64,000 nt of DNA, taken from the NCBI RefSeq assembly GCF_001439605.1, contig NZ_LMBX01000002.1, positions 262,015-326,014 on the forward strand, in the 5' to 3' direction. Every line of letters begins with the position of its first letter. Position 1 is the first letter of the stretch. A program made the position numbers and the translations under genes. Source of the DNA: Cytobacillus praedii (lineage in GTDB: Bacteria; Bacillota; Bacilli; Bacillales; Cytobacillaceae). This document shows positions 25,952 through 34,147 of this stretch, one piece after another. The notes under the pieces were generated by a model. That model was not told the origin of the DNA. It ran no database searches and saw only the letters and a program-made list of their open reading frames with translations.

Positions 25952-27232
25952 ATGAGAATTAGAGATTGGGATTCAAATTTAAAGGTTCGATTATTTGGGG
26001 AAGCCGCTTTAAACATCGCTTTTTGGATGTTTTTCCCTTTCCTCACCATTTACTTTGCAGGTGAATTCGGGAAGGACAAAGCTGGCTTGATGCTTATTTT
26101 TTCACAAGTATTTTCAGTATTAGCTAACTTAATGGGCGGTTATTTTGCTGATCGCTTTGGGCGTAAAACGATGATGGTTCTATCCTCCTTCGGGCAAGGA
26201 ATATGCTATCTGGTTTTTGCCCTGGCCAGTTCTCCATGGCTAGACTCCCCATGGATTGGGTTTATCTGCTTTGCACTTGTCGGTGTCTTCAGCTCGTTCT
26301 ATTGGCCAGCCAGCCAAGCAATGGTAGCTGATGTTGTAGAGGAAAAGGATCGCAGCCATGTATTCGCTATATTCTATACGTCTATAAATATAGCTGTCGT
26401 CGTTGGTCCGATTTTGGGAGCAATTTTTTATAGAGATTATCGCTATCAGCTGCTTCTTGCAGCGGGGATTATCTGTATGGTGCTTTCCGGCCTCCTTGCC
26501 AAAATGACAAGGGAAACCGTACCGGAACACACTGGAGTTTCCCAGGAAAATAAGAAATGGCACACTGTTTTAATTGATCAGATGAAGGATTATGGCATTA
26601 TCTTTCGTGATAAAACGTTTTTGCTTTTCATCATAGCTGGTGTTTTAGCAGCGCAAACATTTATGCAGCTTGACCTGCTGCTCCCAGTATATATGAAAGA
26701 ATTCGTGCAAAATCAGACCTTGTTCCAATTTGGCGATTGGTCATTTACCGTTCACGGGGAGCAGGCATTTGGTATCCTATTATCTGAAAATGGCTTTCTA
26801 GTTGCACTGTTTACAGTAGCAGTAACAAAAATGATGATGAAATATAAAGAGAGAAATGTATTTATTTTATCTTCATTAGCCTACGCAGTAGCCATCTTCA
26901 TGATGGGCCAAACCAATTGGATTTGGGGATTAACTTTTGCAATGGCACTCTTTACTCTTGGTGAATTAATGGCAGCAGGCATTCAGCAAAGCTTTGTTTC
27001 AAAGATTGCCCCAGATCATATGAGGGGACAATATTTTGCAGCTGCAAGCCTTCGTTTTACGATTGGAAAAACCATTGCCCCCATTTCTATCCCATTAACC
27101 GTGTGGATCGGCTATGACTGGACATTCATTATCTTAGCTGCACTTGCTGTTTTAAGTGCTATATTATATTGGGTTATGTTTGCAATTGCTGAAAAGCCTA
27201 ATAATCTCAAGATAAAAAAGGAATCTGTATAA
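25952..27232 (+). CDS. Major facilitator superfamily transporter
   Basis: A 426-residue MFS permease. The loop 2-3 motif is GGYFADRFGRKTMMVLSS, and twelve helices can be traced with a long central loop around residues 190-215 (TVPEHTGVSQENKKW). An extra polar segment FQFGDWSFTVHGEQAFGIL lies between helices 7 and 8. It resembles the multidrug-efflux-type MFS proteins common in Bacillus. The substrate cannot be told. GAGG precedes the ATG and a terminator overlaps the end of the frame. Confidence 0.85.
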   Translation: MRIRDWDSNLKVRLFGEAALNIAFWMFFPFLTIYFAGEFGKDKAGLMLIFSQVFSVLANLMGGYFADRFGRKTMMVLSSFGQGICYLVFALASSPWLDSPWIGFICFALVGVFSSFYWPASQAMVADVVEEKDRSHVFAIFYTSINIAVVVGPILGAIFYRDYRYQLLLAAGIICMVLSGLLAKMTRETVPEHTGVSQENKKWHTVLIDQMKDYGIIFRDKTFLLFIIAGVLAAQTFMQLDLLLPVYMKEFVQNQTLFQFGDWSFTVHGEQAFGILLSENGFLVALFTVAVTKMMMKYKERNVFILSSLAYAVAIFMMGQTNWIWGLTFAMALFTLGELMAAGIQQSFVSKIAPDHMRGQYFAAASLRFTIGKTIAPISIPLTVWIGYDWTFIILAALAVLSAILYWVMFAIAEKPNNLKIKKESV

Positions 27233-27245
27233 AGATTCCTTTTTC
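27216..27245 (+). terminator. Terminator after the MFS gene
   Basis: AAGGAATCT and AGATTCCTT pair around GTATAA, followed by TTTTT. The left arm lies in the last codons of the gene. Confidence 0.85.
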
Positions 27246-27384
27246 ATACAAGTATGATATTGTGACCGATAAAAATAATTAACAGGAATGGTATAAAACA
27301 TGAACGATTGAATGATTCAAAGTTTCTTTTTTATAATAAAAACGCTACAATGTTAATGAAGATTCTGAAAAAGGAGATTACATA

Positions 27385-28617
27385 ATGAGTGACTATCAAA
27401 AAAACTTAGAAAAATATGCTGAGCTTGCGGTAAAAGTTGGTGTAAATATTCAAAAAGGGCAAACACTTGTCGTTAACACGACACTTGATTCAGCTGAGTT
27501 CGTCCGTCTTGTCGTAAAAAAAGCGTATGAGTCCGGTGCACATAATGTAGTTGTAAACTGGAGCGATGATGCTGTTTCACGCACAAAATACGAGCTTGCA
27601 CCTGATGATGCTTTCACTGAATATCCAGAATGGCGTGCAAAAGAAGTTGAAGAACTTGCTGAAAATGGTGCAGCATTCATGTCTGTTGTTTCTGCTAGCC
27701 CAGACTTGTTTAAAGGAATTAACTCCGAACGCATTGCGAACTTCCAAAAAGCAGCAGGGAAAGCATTATCAAAATACAGAAAAATGATGATGGCTGACAA
27801 AGTCAGCTGGACAGTTATCGCTGCTCCATCTCCTGGGTGGGCTGACAAGGTTTTCCCTGATGCACCCGCAGAGGAAAGAGTTCAAATGCTGTGGGATGCA
27901 ATCTTTAAAGCAACTCATACAAATGTTGAAAATCCAGTTCAAGCATGGAAAAATCATGATGAAACCCTTCATGAAAAGGTAAATTACTTAAACAATAAAC
28001 GCTATAGGAAGCTTCACTATACAGCACCTGGAACAGACTTAACAATTGAGCTTCCTGAAAAGCATTTATGGTGTGGTGCCGGAAGCATCAATGAAAAAGG
28101 ACATGAATTTATGGCAAACATGCCGACAGAGGAAGTATTCACTGTGCCTTTAAGAACAGGTGTAAACGGTACGGTATCAAGCACAAAGCCTCTAAGCTAT
28201 GGAGGCAATATTATTGATCGCTTTACACTCACATTTGAGAATGGCCGCATTGTCAATGTGAAAGCAGAAGAAGGCGAAGAAATTCTTAAACAACTTGTCG
28301 AAACAGACGAAGGCTCACATTATCTTGGCGAAGTGGCACTAGTCCCTTTTAACTCGCCAATATCCCAATCCAACCTTCTATTCTACAACACTTTATTTGA
28401 CGAAAATGCTTCTAACCACCTTGCTATCGGCAGTGCGTATGCATTCTGTTTAGAAGGCGGCAAGCAAATGTCTAGCGATGAATTGAAGGAACATGGATTA
28501 AACGAGAGCTTAACACATGTCGACTTCATGATTGGCTCAGCTGAAATGGATATTGACGGCATTACTGCTGATGGAACATCTGAACCTGTCTTCCGTAATG
28601 GAGATTGGGCATTTTAA
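27385..28617 (+). CDS. ampS: M29-family metallo-aminopeptidase
   Basis: A 410-residue thermophilic-type aminopeptidase (family M29, AmpS) that removes N-terminal residues from peptides using two metal ions. Seen are the N-terminal domain (ELAVKVGVNIQKGQTLVVNT), and in the catalytic half NMPTEEVFTVP (metal-ligand Glu pair), NSPISQSNLLFYNTLFDENA (with the conserved Asp), HLAIGSAYAFCL, and LTHVDFMIGS (His and Asp ligands). Length equals the B. subtilis protein. GGAG with good spacing precedes the ATG, and a terminator follows. It is monocistronic. Confidence 0.94.
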   Translation: MSDYQKNLEKYAELAVKVGVNIQKGQTLVVNTTLDSAEFVRLVVKKAYESGAHNVVVNWSDDAVSRTKYELAPDDAFTEYPEWRAKEVEELAENGAAFMSVVSASPDLFKGINSERIANFQKAAGKALSKYRKMMMADKVSWTVIAAPSPGWADKVFPDAPAEERVQMLWDAIFKATHTNVENPVQAWKNHDETLHEKVNYLNNKRYRKLHYTAPGTDLTIELPEKHLWCGAGSINEKGHEFMANMPTEEVFTVPLRTGVNGTVSSTKPLSYGGNIIDRFTLTFENGRIVNVKAEEGEEILKQLVETDEGSHYLGEVALVPFNSPISQSNLLFYNTLFDENASNHLAIGSAYAFCLEGGKQMSSDELKEHGLNESLTHVDFMIGSAEMDIDGITADGTSEPVFRNGDWAF

Positions 28618-28630
28618 TAGGCACATCTAA

Positions 28631-28668
28631 AGATCATGCGGAATATCTCCGCATGATTTTTTATTTTT
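28631..28668. terminator. Bidirectional terminator between ampS and the lipoprotein gene
   Basis: ATCATGCGGA and TCCGCATGAT pair around ATATC with TTTTTT after the right arm. It ends ampS and overlaps the end of the converging lipoprotein gene. Confidence 0.88.
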
Positions 28669-29815
28669 TCCGCAAATACATCCATTCAACATTCCCTGCT
28701 TTATCCGTCAAAATTTCAATACTGTAGTTATGCGCCAAATAAACAGCAAGTTTTCCTTCATTCTTATTCATCTCTTGGTCGGGGGTTCCAAACAATTTTT
28801 TTACATTCGTTAATGTGGTTTTCAGCCGCTCCCCTGGAATGGCTACAGCGTTAACGATGCCTGTATCCTTTTCAAAGTAATAAGTAATTTCTGGGTATAA
28901 TACGTATGGAACACCATCTATATCTAACCCCTCATCTAAATAATGCGGGTCCGACTTTTTTATATTTGAAATGCTTGTTCCAATTGGATATGGACTTCCT
29001 AAAGGAATTCCCTGCTTTGCTTTTTCTAGTACTTCACTTGTAAGTTCTATATTTAAGAATGGAAAAAAGTTTTCACTTTTTTCACTCCAAAGCTTGTACC
29101 ACTTCTCCCCTTCTTGATCTTCCACATGTGTTTCATCATGTTTAAATAAAATCATTGATTCTTTATCAAATCCCCATGTCGTAAATATCCAATCTTCCCC
29201 ATCAACTAAATGAGCTGTTTGAATATACTTCTGATTGACTGCTTTCATTTTTGTGTCAACCATTGGCAACATGCTCTCATTTTGTTTAATTTCTTTTACT
29301 TCCCCTTCATGAATGAAAAAGAAATTAGGGTGTTTCTCAGAATCAATCACTGCAATAACCGTATTTTTTCCTAATTTCAATGGATAAGCCTGAACAGAAG
29401 AGGAGCTAAAGGATAATTCTCCCTTTTGCTCTAATACATCCTGTTTATATGCGACAGTAGAATCCTTCTCAGCCAAATACATAGAATAATGACCTGTATA
29501 TAATTGTTCCCCTTTATTGGCCTGATTCGACGGAGACTCTTTCAATCGGCTTTGTTCATCATCTGCATAAAGAAACACAGTATATTCAAATTCGTCAGCC
29601 ACTGCTTCAAATTGATAGAGTGATTTTTCCTTCAGCCATACGGTCTCCTTCTTTTCTTTTCCTTCTGTCATCACTGCTCGTTTTGTATCACTTGCTTGTT
29701 GAATGTCTTTTTTTATATCAAGATTTTCTATTTTAATGGTTGTATCTAGTTTTTGTGAACATGCTGCCAACCCGGCTAGCATCAATAAAGATAATATATA
29801 TATAAAATTTTTCAT
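28661..29815 (-). CDS. Lipoprotein with C-terminal DUF4309-like domain
   Basis: A 384-residue exported lipoprotein. The signal peptide ends in the lipobox LAAC, with Cys at residue 19. A beta-rich middle section of no recognised family follows. The C-terminal ~115 residues (KAKQGIPLGSPYPIGTSISN through VKKLFGTPDQE) resemble the DUF4309 domain of YjgB-type Bacillus lipoproteins, where a glycine-proline pair and an LFGTPD-like segment recur. This resemblance is by eye. It would sit on the outer face of the membrane, and its role is unknown. GGGAG precedes the ATG. Confidence 0.7.
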   Translation of the reverse strand: MKNFIYILSLLMLAGLAACSQKLDTTIKIENLDIKKDIQQASDTKRAVMTEGKEKKETVWLKEKSLYQFEAVADEFEYTVFLYADDEQSRLKESPSNQANKGEQLYTGHYSMYLAEKDSTVAYKQDVLEQKGELSFSSSSVQAYPLKLGKNTVIAVIDSEKHPNFFFIHEGEVKEIKQNESMLPMVDTKMKAVNQKYIQTAHLVDGEDWIFTTWGFDKESMILFKHDETHVEDQEGEKWYKLWSEKSENFFPFLNIELTSEVLEKAKQGIPLGSPYPIGTSISNIKKSDPHYLDEGLDIDGVPYVLYPEITYYFEKDTGIVNAVAIPGERLKTTLTNVKKLFGTPDQEMNKNEGKLAVYLAHNYSIEILTDKAGNVEWMYLRKK

Positions 29816-29907
29816 TTAATTCTCCCTAGTATGTCAATCACTATGTTAAGAGTGTAACAAAAGAAAAAGGATTCTACAAATCTCCCAATATTCAAAAATG
29901 AACTAAA

Positions 29908-29947
29908 AAAAGAGTGCAAAATCATTTTTAGATTTCACACTCTTCAT
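29908..29947 (-). terminator. Terminator after panF
   Basis: AGAGTG(c)AAAATC and (T)AGATTTCACACTCT form an imperfect stem just after the panF stop, followed on the minus strand by TTTTTTTAG. Confidence 0.75.
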
Positions 29948-29949
29948 TA

Positions 29950-31398
29950 TTAGGATAAAAGACTTATTTGATTTTCAACCTTTTTTCCAGTCAATAAACT
30001 AACTGCAATAAATACAATGAATGATAAAACGATCGGAAGGGTAACCGTGTGCATACCGAAAGGATTCGGAAAATAAAGATGGATAAAGATATATGAACCC
30101 GTACCAGCCAGCATCGAGGTAATTGCCCCAAATTTATTGCCTCTTTGCCAATAAAGTCCAAGGACAACTGGCCAAATAAAGGCAGCCTCTAATCCGCCAA
30201 AGGAGAATAAATTCAACCATATAAGCAAATCCGGCGGACTAATGGCCATTAAAAAAACAAGGATTCCTAACACAGTTGTTACTCCAAAACTCATTTTTTT
30301 AATGGTTCCTTCACTTGCATTTGGTCTTATGTAGTTAATATATACATCCTTTACAACCGCAGAGCTTACAAGTAGCAGTAATGAATCCACAGTCGACATG
30401 ATCGCAGCCATCGGAGCAGCCAAGACAATTCCAGCAAGCCATGGAGGCAATACCTTTAGGGCGATTAACGGCATGACCGTATCTCCAACCTCAATCCCCG
30501 GCAAAATTGGTCGGGCGAAGACACCTATTAAGTGCATACCAAGCATAATAGTTCCTACAACAATTGTTCCGATGATAATCGCCCGGTGCATCGCGTTTGA
30601 GTTTTTATAAGACATGGCACGAACCGTTACTTGGGGAAGCCCAACAACACCAACACCCACTAGAATCCAAAATGAGGAAACATAAAGAGGTGTCAGTTTC
30701 CCATCAAATCCATAAGGAGTAATTAAATTCGGATTTTCAGCCGCTAGATCACTTATAATCTTTGGTATCCCGCCACCTGCAATAATAACAGCTATAAGCA
30801 GAATAAGCGTACCAATAAACATGATTGCCCCTTGAACAGCATCTGTTAAGGCAACTGCACGAAATCCGCCAATAACAACATAAACCATAACAGAAATAGC
30901 AAATATAAATAAGGCTGAAATATAGCTAATGCCTGTTAATGATTCGATTAGTCTCGCCCCGCCGACCCATTGGGCTGCCATAGCTGAAAACAAAAAGATA
31001 ATAATACTAAAAGCTGACAGCAATACGACCCACTTGCTTTTATATCGTTCCTTTAAAAAGTCAATTAAGGTAACTGCCTGATATCTTCTTGCCACGATTG
31101 CAAATTTCTTCCCTAAGACCATCAGGACAAAATAGCCTGTTACAACTTGTGACATTGCTAGCAATACCCAACCAAGCCCTTGTGTATAAGCCACACCAGG
31201 TCCGCCAATAAAGCTGCTTGCACTGCCATATGTCGCCATCATTGTCATTGCTAGTATAAAACCCCCAAGCTCTCTTCCCCCAAGAAAGTATTCCTGAAGA
31301 AAAGAATTAGAGGAATTCATTTTCTTGCTTGCCCAAAAGCCAATAATAAAAATGAGTACTAAGAAAATAATTATTGGGGTAACCACTTGCCAATTCAT
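29950..31398 (-). CDS. panF: Sodium/pantothenate symporter
   Basis: A 482-residue sodium:solute symporter (SSF family) that imports pantothenate, the precursor of coenzyme A. Thirteen hydrophobic segments are visible. YGSASSFIGGPGVAYTQGL and GGFRAVALTDAVQGAIMF are SSF signatures, and APMAAIMSTVDSLLLLVSSA holds the sodium-site residues. Its partner yhdT lies directly upstream with a four-base ATGA overlap, the arrangement known for yhdT-panF, which supports the pantothenate assignment over other SSF substrates. Confidence 0.93.
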   Translation of the reverse strand: MNWQVVTPIIIFLVLIFIIGFWASKKMNSSNSFLQEYFLGGRELGGFILAMTMMATYGSASSFIGGPGVAYTQGLGWVLLAMSQVVTGYFVLMVLGKKFAIVARRYQAVTLIDFLKERYKSKWVVLLSAFSIIIFLFSAMAAQWVGGARLIESLTGISYISALFIFAISVMVYVVIGGFRAVALTDAVQGAIMFIGTLILLIAVIIAGGGIPKIISDLAAENPNLITPYGFDGKLTPLYVSSFWILVGVGVVGLPQVTVRAMSYKNSNAMHRAIIIGTIVVGTIMLGMHLIGVFARPILPGIEVGDTVMPLIALKVLPPWLAGIVLAAPMAAIMSTVDSLLLLVSSAVVKDVYINYIRPNASEGTIKKMSFGVTTVLGILVFLMAISPPDLLIWLNLFSFGGLEAAFIWPVVLGLYWQRGNKFGAITSMLAGTGSYIFIHLYFPNPFGMHTVTLPIVLSFIVFIAVSLLTGKKVENQISLLS

Positions 31399-31691
31399 TT
31401 AATTTCGGCCTCCCCTTCTTCTTCATCATCAAAAGAAACATCTTTAAAAAATAGTTTAACCGCCAAAATGACTAGAATGGCCATAACAATAAATCCTGCT
31501 ACACAGCTATAAAAAAACCAAGCAGGCAAGCCTAAAATAAATTGGTAGTTTTCCACACTTCTTGATCCAAGCGGTCCATAAGCAAAGCCAAACCACCAAG
31601 CAAAATTAAAAAGTACAAGTCCAATCCCGATCCACGCTTCCTTTACAGCAATTTTAAATCGAGGATCTTTCCTCTGTTTATTACTATCCAT
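31395..31691 (-). CDS. yhdT: YhdT-family small membrane protein (DUF997)
   Basis: A 98-residue protein with two membrane helices (AWIGIGLVLFNFAWWFGFAY and WFFYSCVAGFIVMAILVIL) and an acidic C-terminus (DDEEEGEAEIK). The family is almost always encoded immediately before panF and is presumed to assist the pantothenate symporter. AGGAGG lies five bases before ATG, and its stop overlaps the panF start. Confidence 0.92.
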   Translation of the reverse strand: MDSNKQRKDPRFKIAVKEAWIGIGLVLFNFAWWFGFAYGPLGSRSVENYQFILGLPAWFFYSCVAGFIVMAILVILAVKLFFKDVSFDDEEEGEAEIK

Positions 31692-31967
31692 TTTATCCTC
31701 CTAAAGTTTTCTACTTTTAGTATTGTAAAGAAACCGCTAAATATTGCATAGTCAAAAAATGCAAAAACAAAATAACTGAATATTCATACCAATGATTACA
31801 TGATTGCCAAACAATGGCAACAAAATCTTTCATACTAGGTCATTTTACACTCATCCATATCCAGCTGAAATTTCCATTTTTTTAAAATTAAGCACTTTTC
31901 AACTGGCTTCCTGCACCCACACGTAGTATAATTACGATAATTTTTTAATGAAAGGTGCTATTAATCC

Positions 31968-32345
31968 ATGTGGAATGAGTTTAAAAAGTTTGCACTGAGA
32001 GGAAATGTTCTGGACCTTGCCGTTGGTGTCATCATCGGGGCTGCCTTTGGTAAAATTGTTTCCTCGCTCGTCGATGATATTATTATGCCGCTAGTAGGAG
32101 TGCTTATTGGTGGCGGGATTGACTTTTCGTCGCTTGCTATTACAGTAGGAAAAGCGGAAGTAAAATACGGAGCCTTTGTTCAGACAATTGTTGACTTCCT
32201 TATTATTGCTTTCTCTATTTTTATCTTCGTCAGAATTATTAATAGAAGATTTAAGAAGAAAGAAGAAGAGGTACAAGCTTCACCGAAAGTGGACAAGAAA
32301 GAGGAGCTTTTAACGGAAATAAGAGATTTGTTAAAGGAAAAATAA
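31968..32345 (+). CDS. mscL: Large-conductance mechanosensitive channel MscL
   Basis: A 125-residue channel that opens under membrane tension to release solutes on hypo-osmotic shock. [20 protein letters not shown] then [20 protein letters not shown] is the family signature at the start of helix 1. A periplasmic loop with GGGIDFS and [20 protein letters not shown] (helix 2) follow, then the basic/acidic cytoplasmic helix. Family proteins are 120-150 residues. A TATAAT-like -10 lies about 40 bases upstream. Confidence 0.97.
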   Translation: MWNEFKKFALRGNVLDLAVGVIIGAAFGKIVSSLVDDIIMPLVGVLIGGGIDFSSLAITVGKAEVKYGAFVQTIVDFLIIAFSIFIFVRIINRRFKKKEEEVQASPKVDKKEELLTEIRDLLKEK

Positions 32346-32417
32346 CTTTTTTGAAACTATATTTAAATATAAGCGTATATAAACTATAGTTAAATTTATT
32401 TGAGGAGAAATGAAACG

Positions 32418-33056
32418 ATGTATGCACAACAAACTACTAATCCATATTTGCCGTCTGTTTTGAGAACATTTGCGATTTCTTTAGGAATTGCCTTTGCTGG
32501 TACGATGGCAGGTGTTTTTGTTCCACCCGCTTTGTTCTTGCCGCTCATGATTCTTGAAATTGGCATGCTCATTTTTGCGTTTATTATCCGCCGTAAAAAA
32601 GCAATGTCTTATTCTTTCCTGTTTGCATTTACATTTATTTCTGGCATCACCACATACCCTATTGTTTCTCACTACTTAGCAACAATAGGACCAAACCCAG
32701 TTTTACTTGCTCTTGCAACAACAACAACTGTATTTACAGGCCTTGCTATTTACGCATCTACAACAAAGAAAGATTTATCCTTCTTAGGCGGAATGCTAAT
32801 GGCCGCGCTATTAGCACTGATTGCCATTTCCATTTTTAGCCTATTCTGGCCATTAAGCTCTACCGGAATGCTTGCTTTCTCATTCATTGGTGTACTCGTA
32901 TTCAGCGGATATGTATTGTATGATTTTAACAGAATGAAGCATTACGGGGTATCAGCTGAAGAGGTGCCATTAATGGCTCTTAATCTATATCTGGATTTCA
33001 TTAACCTATTCATTAATATCTTACGTATTTTCGGTATTCTTGGAAGCAGAGACTAA
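32418..33056 (+). CDS. yetJ: Bax inhibitor-1 family membrane protein (YetJ-like)
   Basis: A 212-residue seven-helix protein of the TMBIM/BI-1 family. The B. subtilis homologue YetJ is a pH-sensitive calcium leak channel of nearly identical length. GFVFSGYVLYDF-type sequence (FSGYVLYDFNRMKHYG) carries the di-aspartyl sensor region, and LMALNLYLDFINLFINILRI is the C-terminal signature. I use ATG 32418-32420, after GGAG; a TTG six codons upstream has the ribosome site inside its own frame. A strong terminator follows. Confidence 0.94.
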   Translation: MYAQQTTNPYLPSVLRTFAISLGIAFAGTMAGVFVPPALFLPLMILEIGMLIFAFIIRRKKAMSYSFLFAFTFISGITTYPIVSHYLATIGPNPVLLALATTTTVFTGLAIYASTTKKDLSFLGGMLMAALLALIAISIFSLFWPLSSTGMLAFSFIGVLVFSGYVLYDFNRMKHYGVSAEEVPLMALNLYLDFINLFINILRIFGILGSRD

Positions 33057-33082
33057 GCAGGAGTTTAACTCCTGCTTTTTTT
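33055..33082 (+). terminator. Terminator after yetJ
   Basis: AAGCAGGAG-ttta-CTCCTGCTT followed by TTTTTT, starting at the stop codon. Confidence 0.92.
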
Positions 33083-33124
33083 GTTGAAGGCACTTCAAAA
33101 GTCTGATTGCTTTAATGTTTTTGC

Positions 33125-33148
33125 GGTTCCAGATATACTATAGGAACC
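33125..33148 (+). promoter_or_regulatory. Inverted repeat around a -10-like box before the UGA-containing gene
   Basis: GGTTCC (33125-33130) and GGAACC (33143-33148) flank a TATACT -10-like hexamer (33134-33139) symmetrically. The arrangement looks like a repressor operator over a promoter. No strong -35 is visible, so the promoter call is tentative. Confidence 0.45.
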
Positions 33149-33174
33149 TCAAAATAAAAAAGGCGGGATACTCA

Positions 33175-33726
33175 TTGAATTTCCTTTTAGAAACACAGGA
33201 GTCTGATAAAAACATTTCTCTGCAAACTGTTATCAATAACCAATACACAATGATTGTCTTTGTCCGCCATCTTGGTTGACCCGTTTGCCGGCAATATCTC
33301 GCGCAGTTGCGTGAGCGAATGAATGAAATAACCCAGTATGGGTTTCAAGTTGTAGTTATTGCACCTTCCAAGGGAACATTTATTAAGCTGTTCCTTGATG
33401 AATTTGGTCCCTATCCTTTCCCCATTCTTGGAGATCCTTCTAGGGAGGCATATAAAGGTATGGGCCATAAAACAATGCCGAAATGGAAGCTGCTAGCAAA
33501 AGCTGGCTTCGGATTTATAACTGGGCAAGTAAAAGGATTTATCCCTTCTGATCAAAAGCAAAAAGAGTTTGTAATGAAATCGATGAAAACCCAAGATGTT
33601 TATATACAGGGCGGTACATGGCTGTTTTCGCCACAAGGAAAAATTCTCTGGAAACATATTGATGATTCACCAGAAAATCATACAAAAATTGATGAAGTGC
33701 TAGTGCATATGAATCAAATAAAATAA
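33175..33726 (+). CDS. Peroxiredoxin-like (AhpC/TSA-type) protein with in-frame UGA: candidate selenoprotein
   Basis: Read through TGA 33277-33279, this is a single 183-residue thioredoxin-fold protein. The start is TTG 33175, seven bases after AGGCGGG. Codon 35 is the TGA, in the context MIVFVRHLG-[UGA]-PVCRQYLAQLRE. That is the redox motif of the peroxiredoxin-like AhpC/TSA-type family, which normally reads VRHxGCxxCR, so UGA replaces the first active Cys and leaves a U-P-V-C pair. The rest is intact and family-like: VVVIAPSKGTFIKLF, FPILGDPSREAYKGMGHKTM, and QGGTWLFSPQGKILW. A hairpin fitting a bacterial SECIS lies 25 bases after the UGA. It should reduce peroxides or disulphides. The alternative is a pseudogene with a Cys-to-stop change. 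No selA, selB, selC or selD is in the window. Confidence 0.75.
33298..33315 (+). promoter_or_regulatory. Bacterial SECIS-like hairpin
   Basis: CTCGCGC-AGTT-GCGTGAG forms seven contiguous pairs (one G-U) with a four-base loop whose second base is G and third U. The loop starts 25 bases after the UGA. Known bacterial SECIS elements need a stem a few bases beyond the UGA, a loop 16-37 bases away, and a G within the first two loop bases, so all fit. The codons used (CTC GCG CAG TTG CGT GAG) are GC-rich against an AT-rich gene. Confidence 0.6.
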
Positions 33727-33770
33727 AAAGCGGGTAAAAAAGTTATTCATACTTTTTTACCCGCTTTTTC
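33726..33770. terminator. Bidirectional terminator
   Basis: AAAAAGCGGGTAAAAAAGT and ACTTTTTTACCCGCTTTTT pair over the full arms. It ends the UGA-containing gene and the converging small gene at 33743-34042. Confidence 0.92.
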
Positions 33771-34042
33771 ATTTCTTGATACTTATTCATAAATTCAGAC
33801 GGTTCTGTTTTAACACGATAGGAAAATAAACCCTGATTTGTATGAAGGTAAAAAAATCCATATTCAGAACTTGATGCCCTAAAGGAAATATCCCATATCT
33901 CTTCAAGAGTAAATTCATTTATATGGGAAGTAATTTTATCTTCTGCCAGAATCAATTTTTCTTCTCTTTCTATAAAGTGCTGTTTATTCCAATCGATTGA
34001 ACGGGACACAACCATATAGGGAAGGGCGGCGATAATTTTCAC
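33743..34042 (-). CDS. Hypothetical protein, possible PH-like fold
   Basis: A 99-residue protein starting at GTG 34040-34042, six bases after GGGGG; the longer frame upstream has no ribosome site. The sequence alternates short beta-type stretches (EKLILAEDKITSHINEF, WDISFRASSSEYGFFYLHT, NQGLFSYRVK) and ends in a basic helix (EFMNKYQEMKKRVKKYE). That pattern resembles small PH-like domain proteins, but I do not recognise a named family and assign no function. It ends inside the shared terminator. The tldE gene upstream is on the same strand about 105 bases away, so co-transcription is possible. Confidence 0.6.
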   Translation of the reverse strand: MKIIAALPYMVVSRSIDWNKQHFIEREEKLILAEDKITSHINEFTLEEIWDISFRASSSEYGFFYLHTNQGLFSYRVKTEPSEFMNKYQEMKKRVKKYE

Positions 34043-34147
34043 AATGAACCCCCAAATATCTTTTCTCAATCTATTGAAACACAAATCATTTCTGTGAACA
34101 AACAAAAGAGGGCACATCACATTATCGTGATATACCCTATCTCCAGC

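Noticed and set aside
33307..33726. Separate 139-codon gene starting at TTG 33307
   Set aside because: That start has no ribosome site, lies inside the hairpin, and would lack the redox motif; family sequence continues upstream through the UGA.
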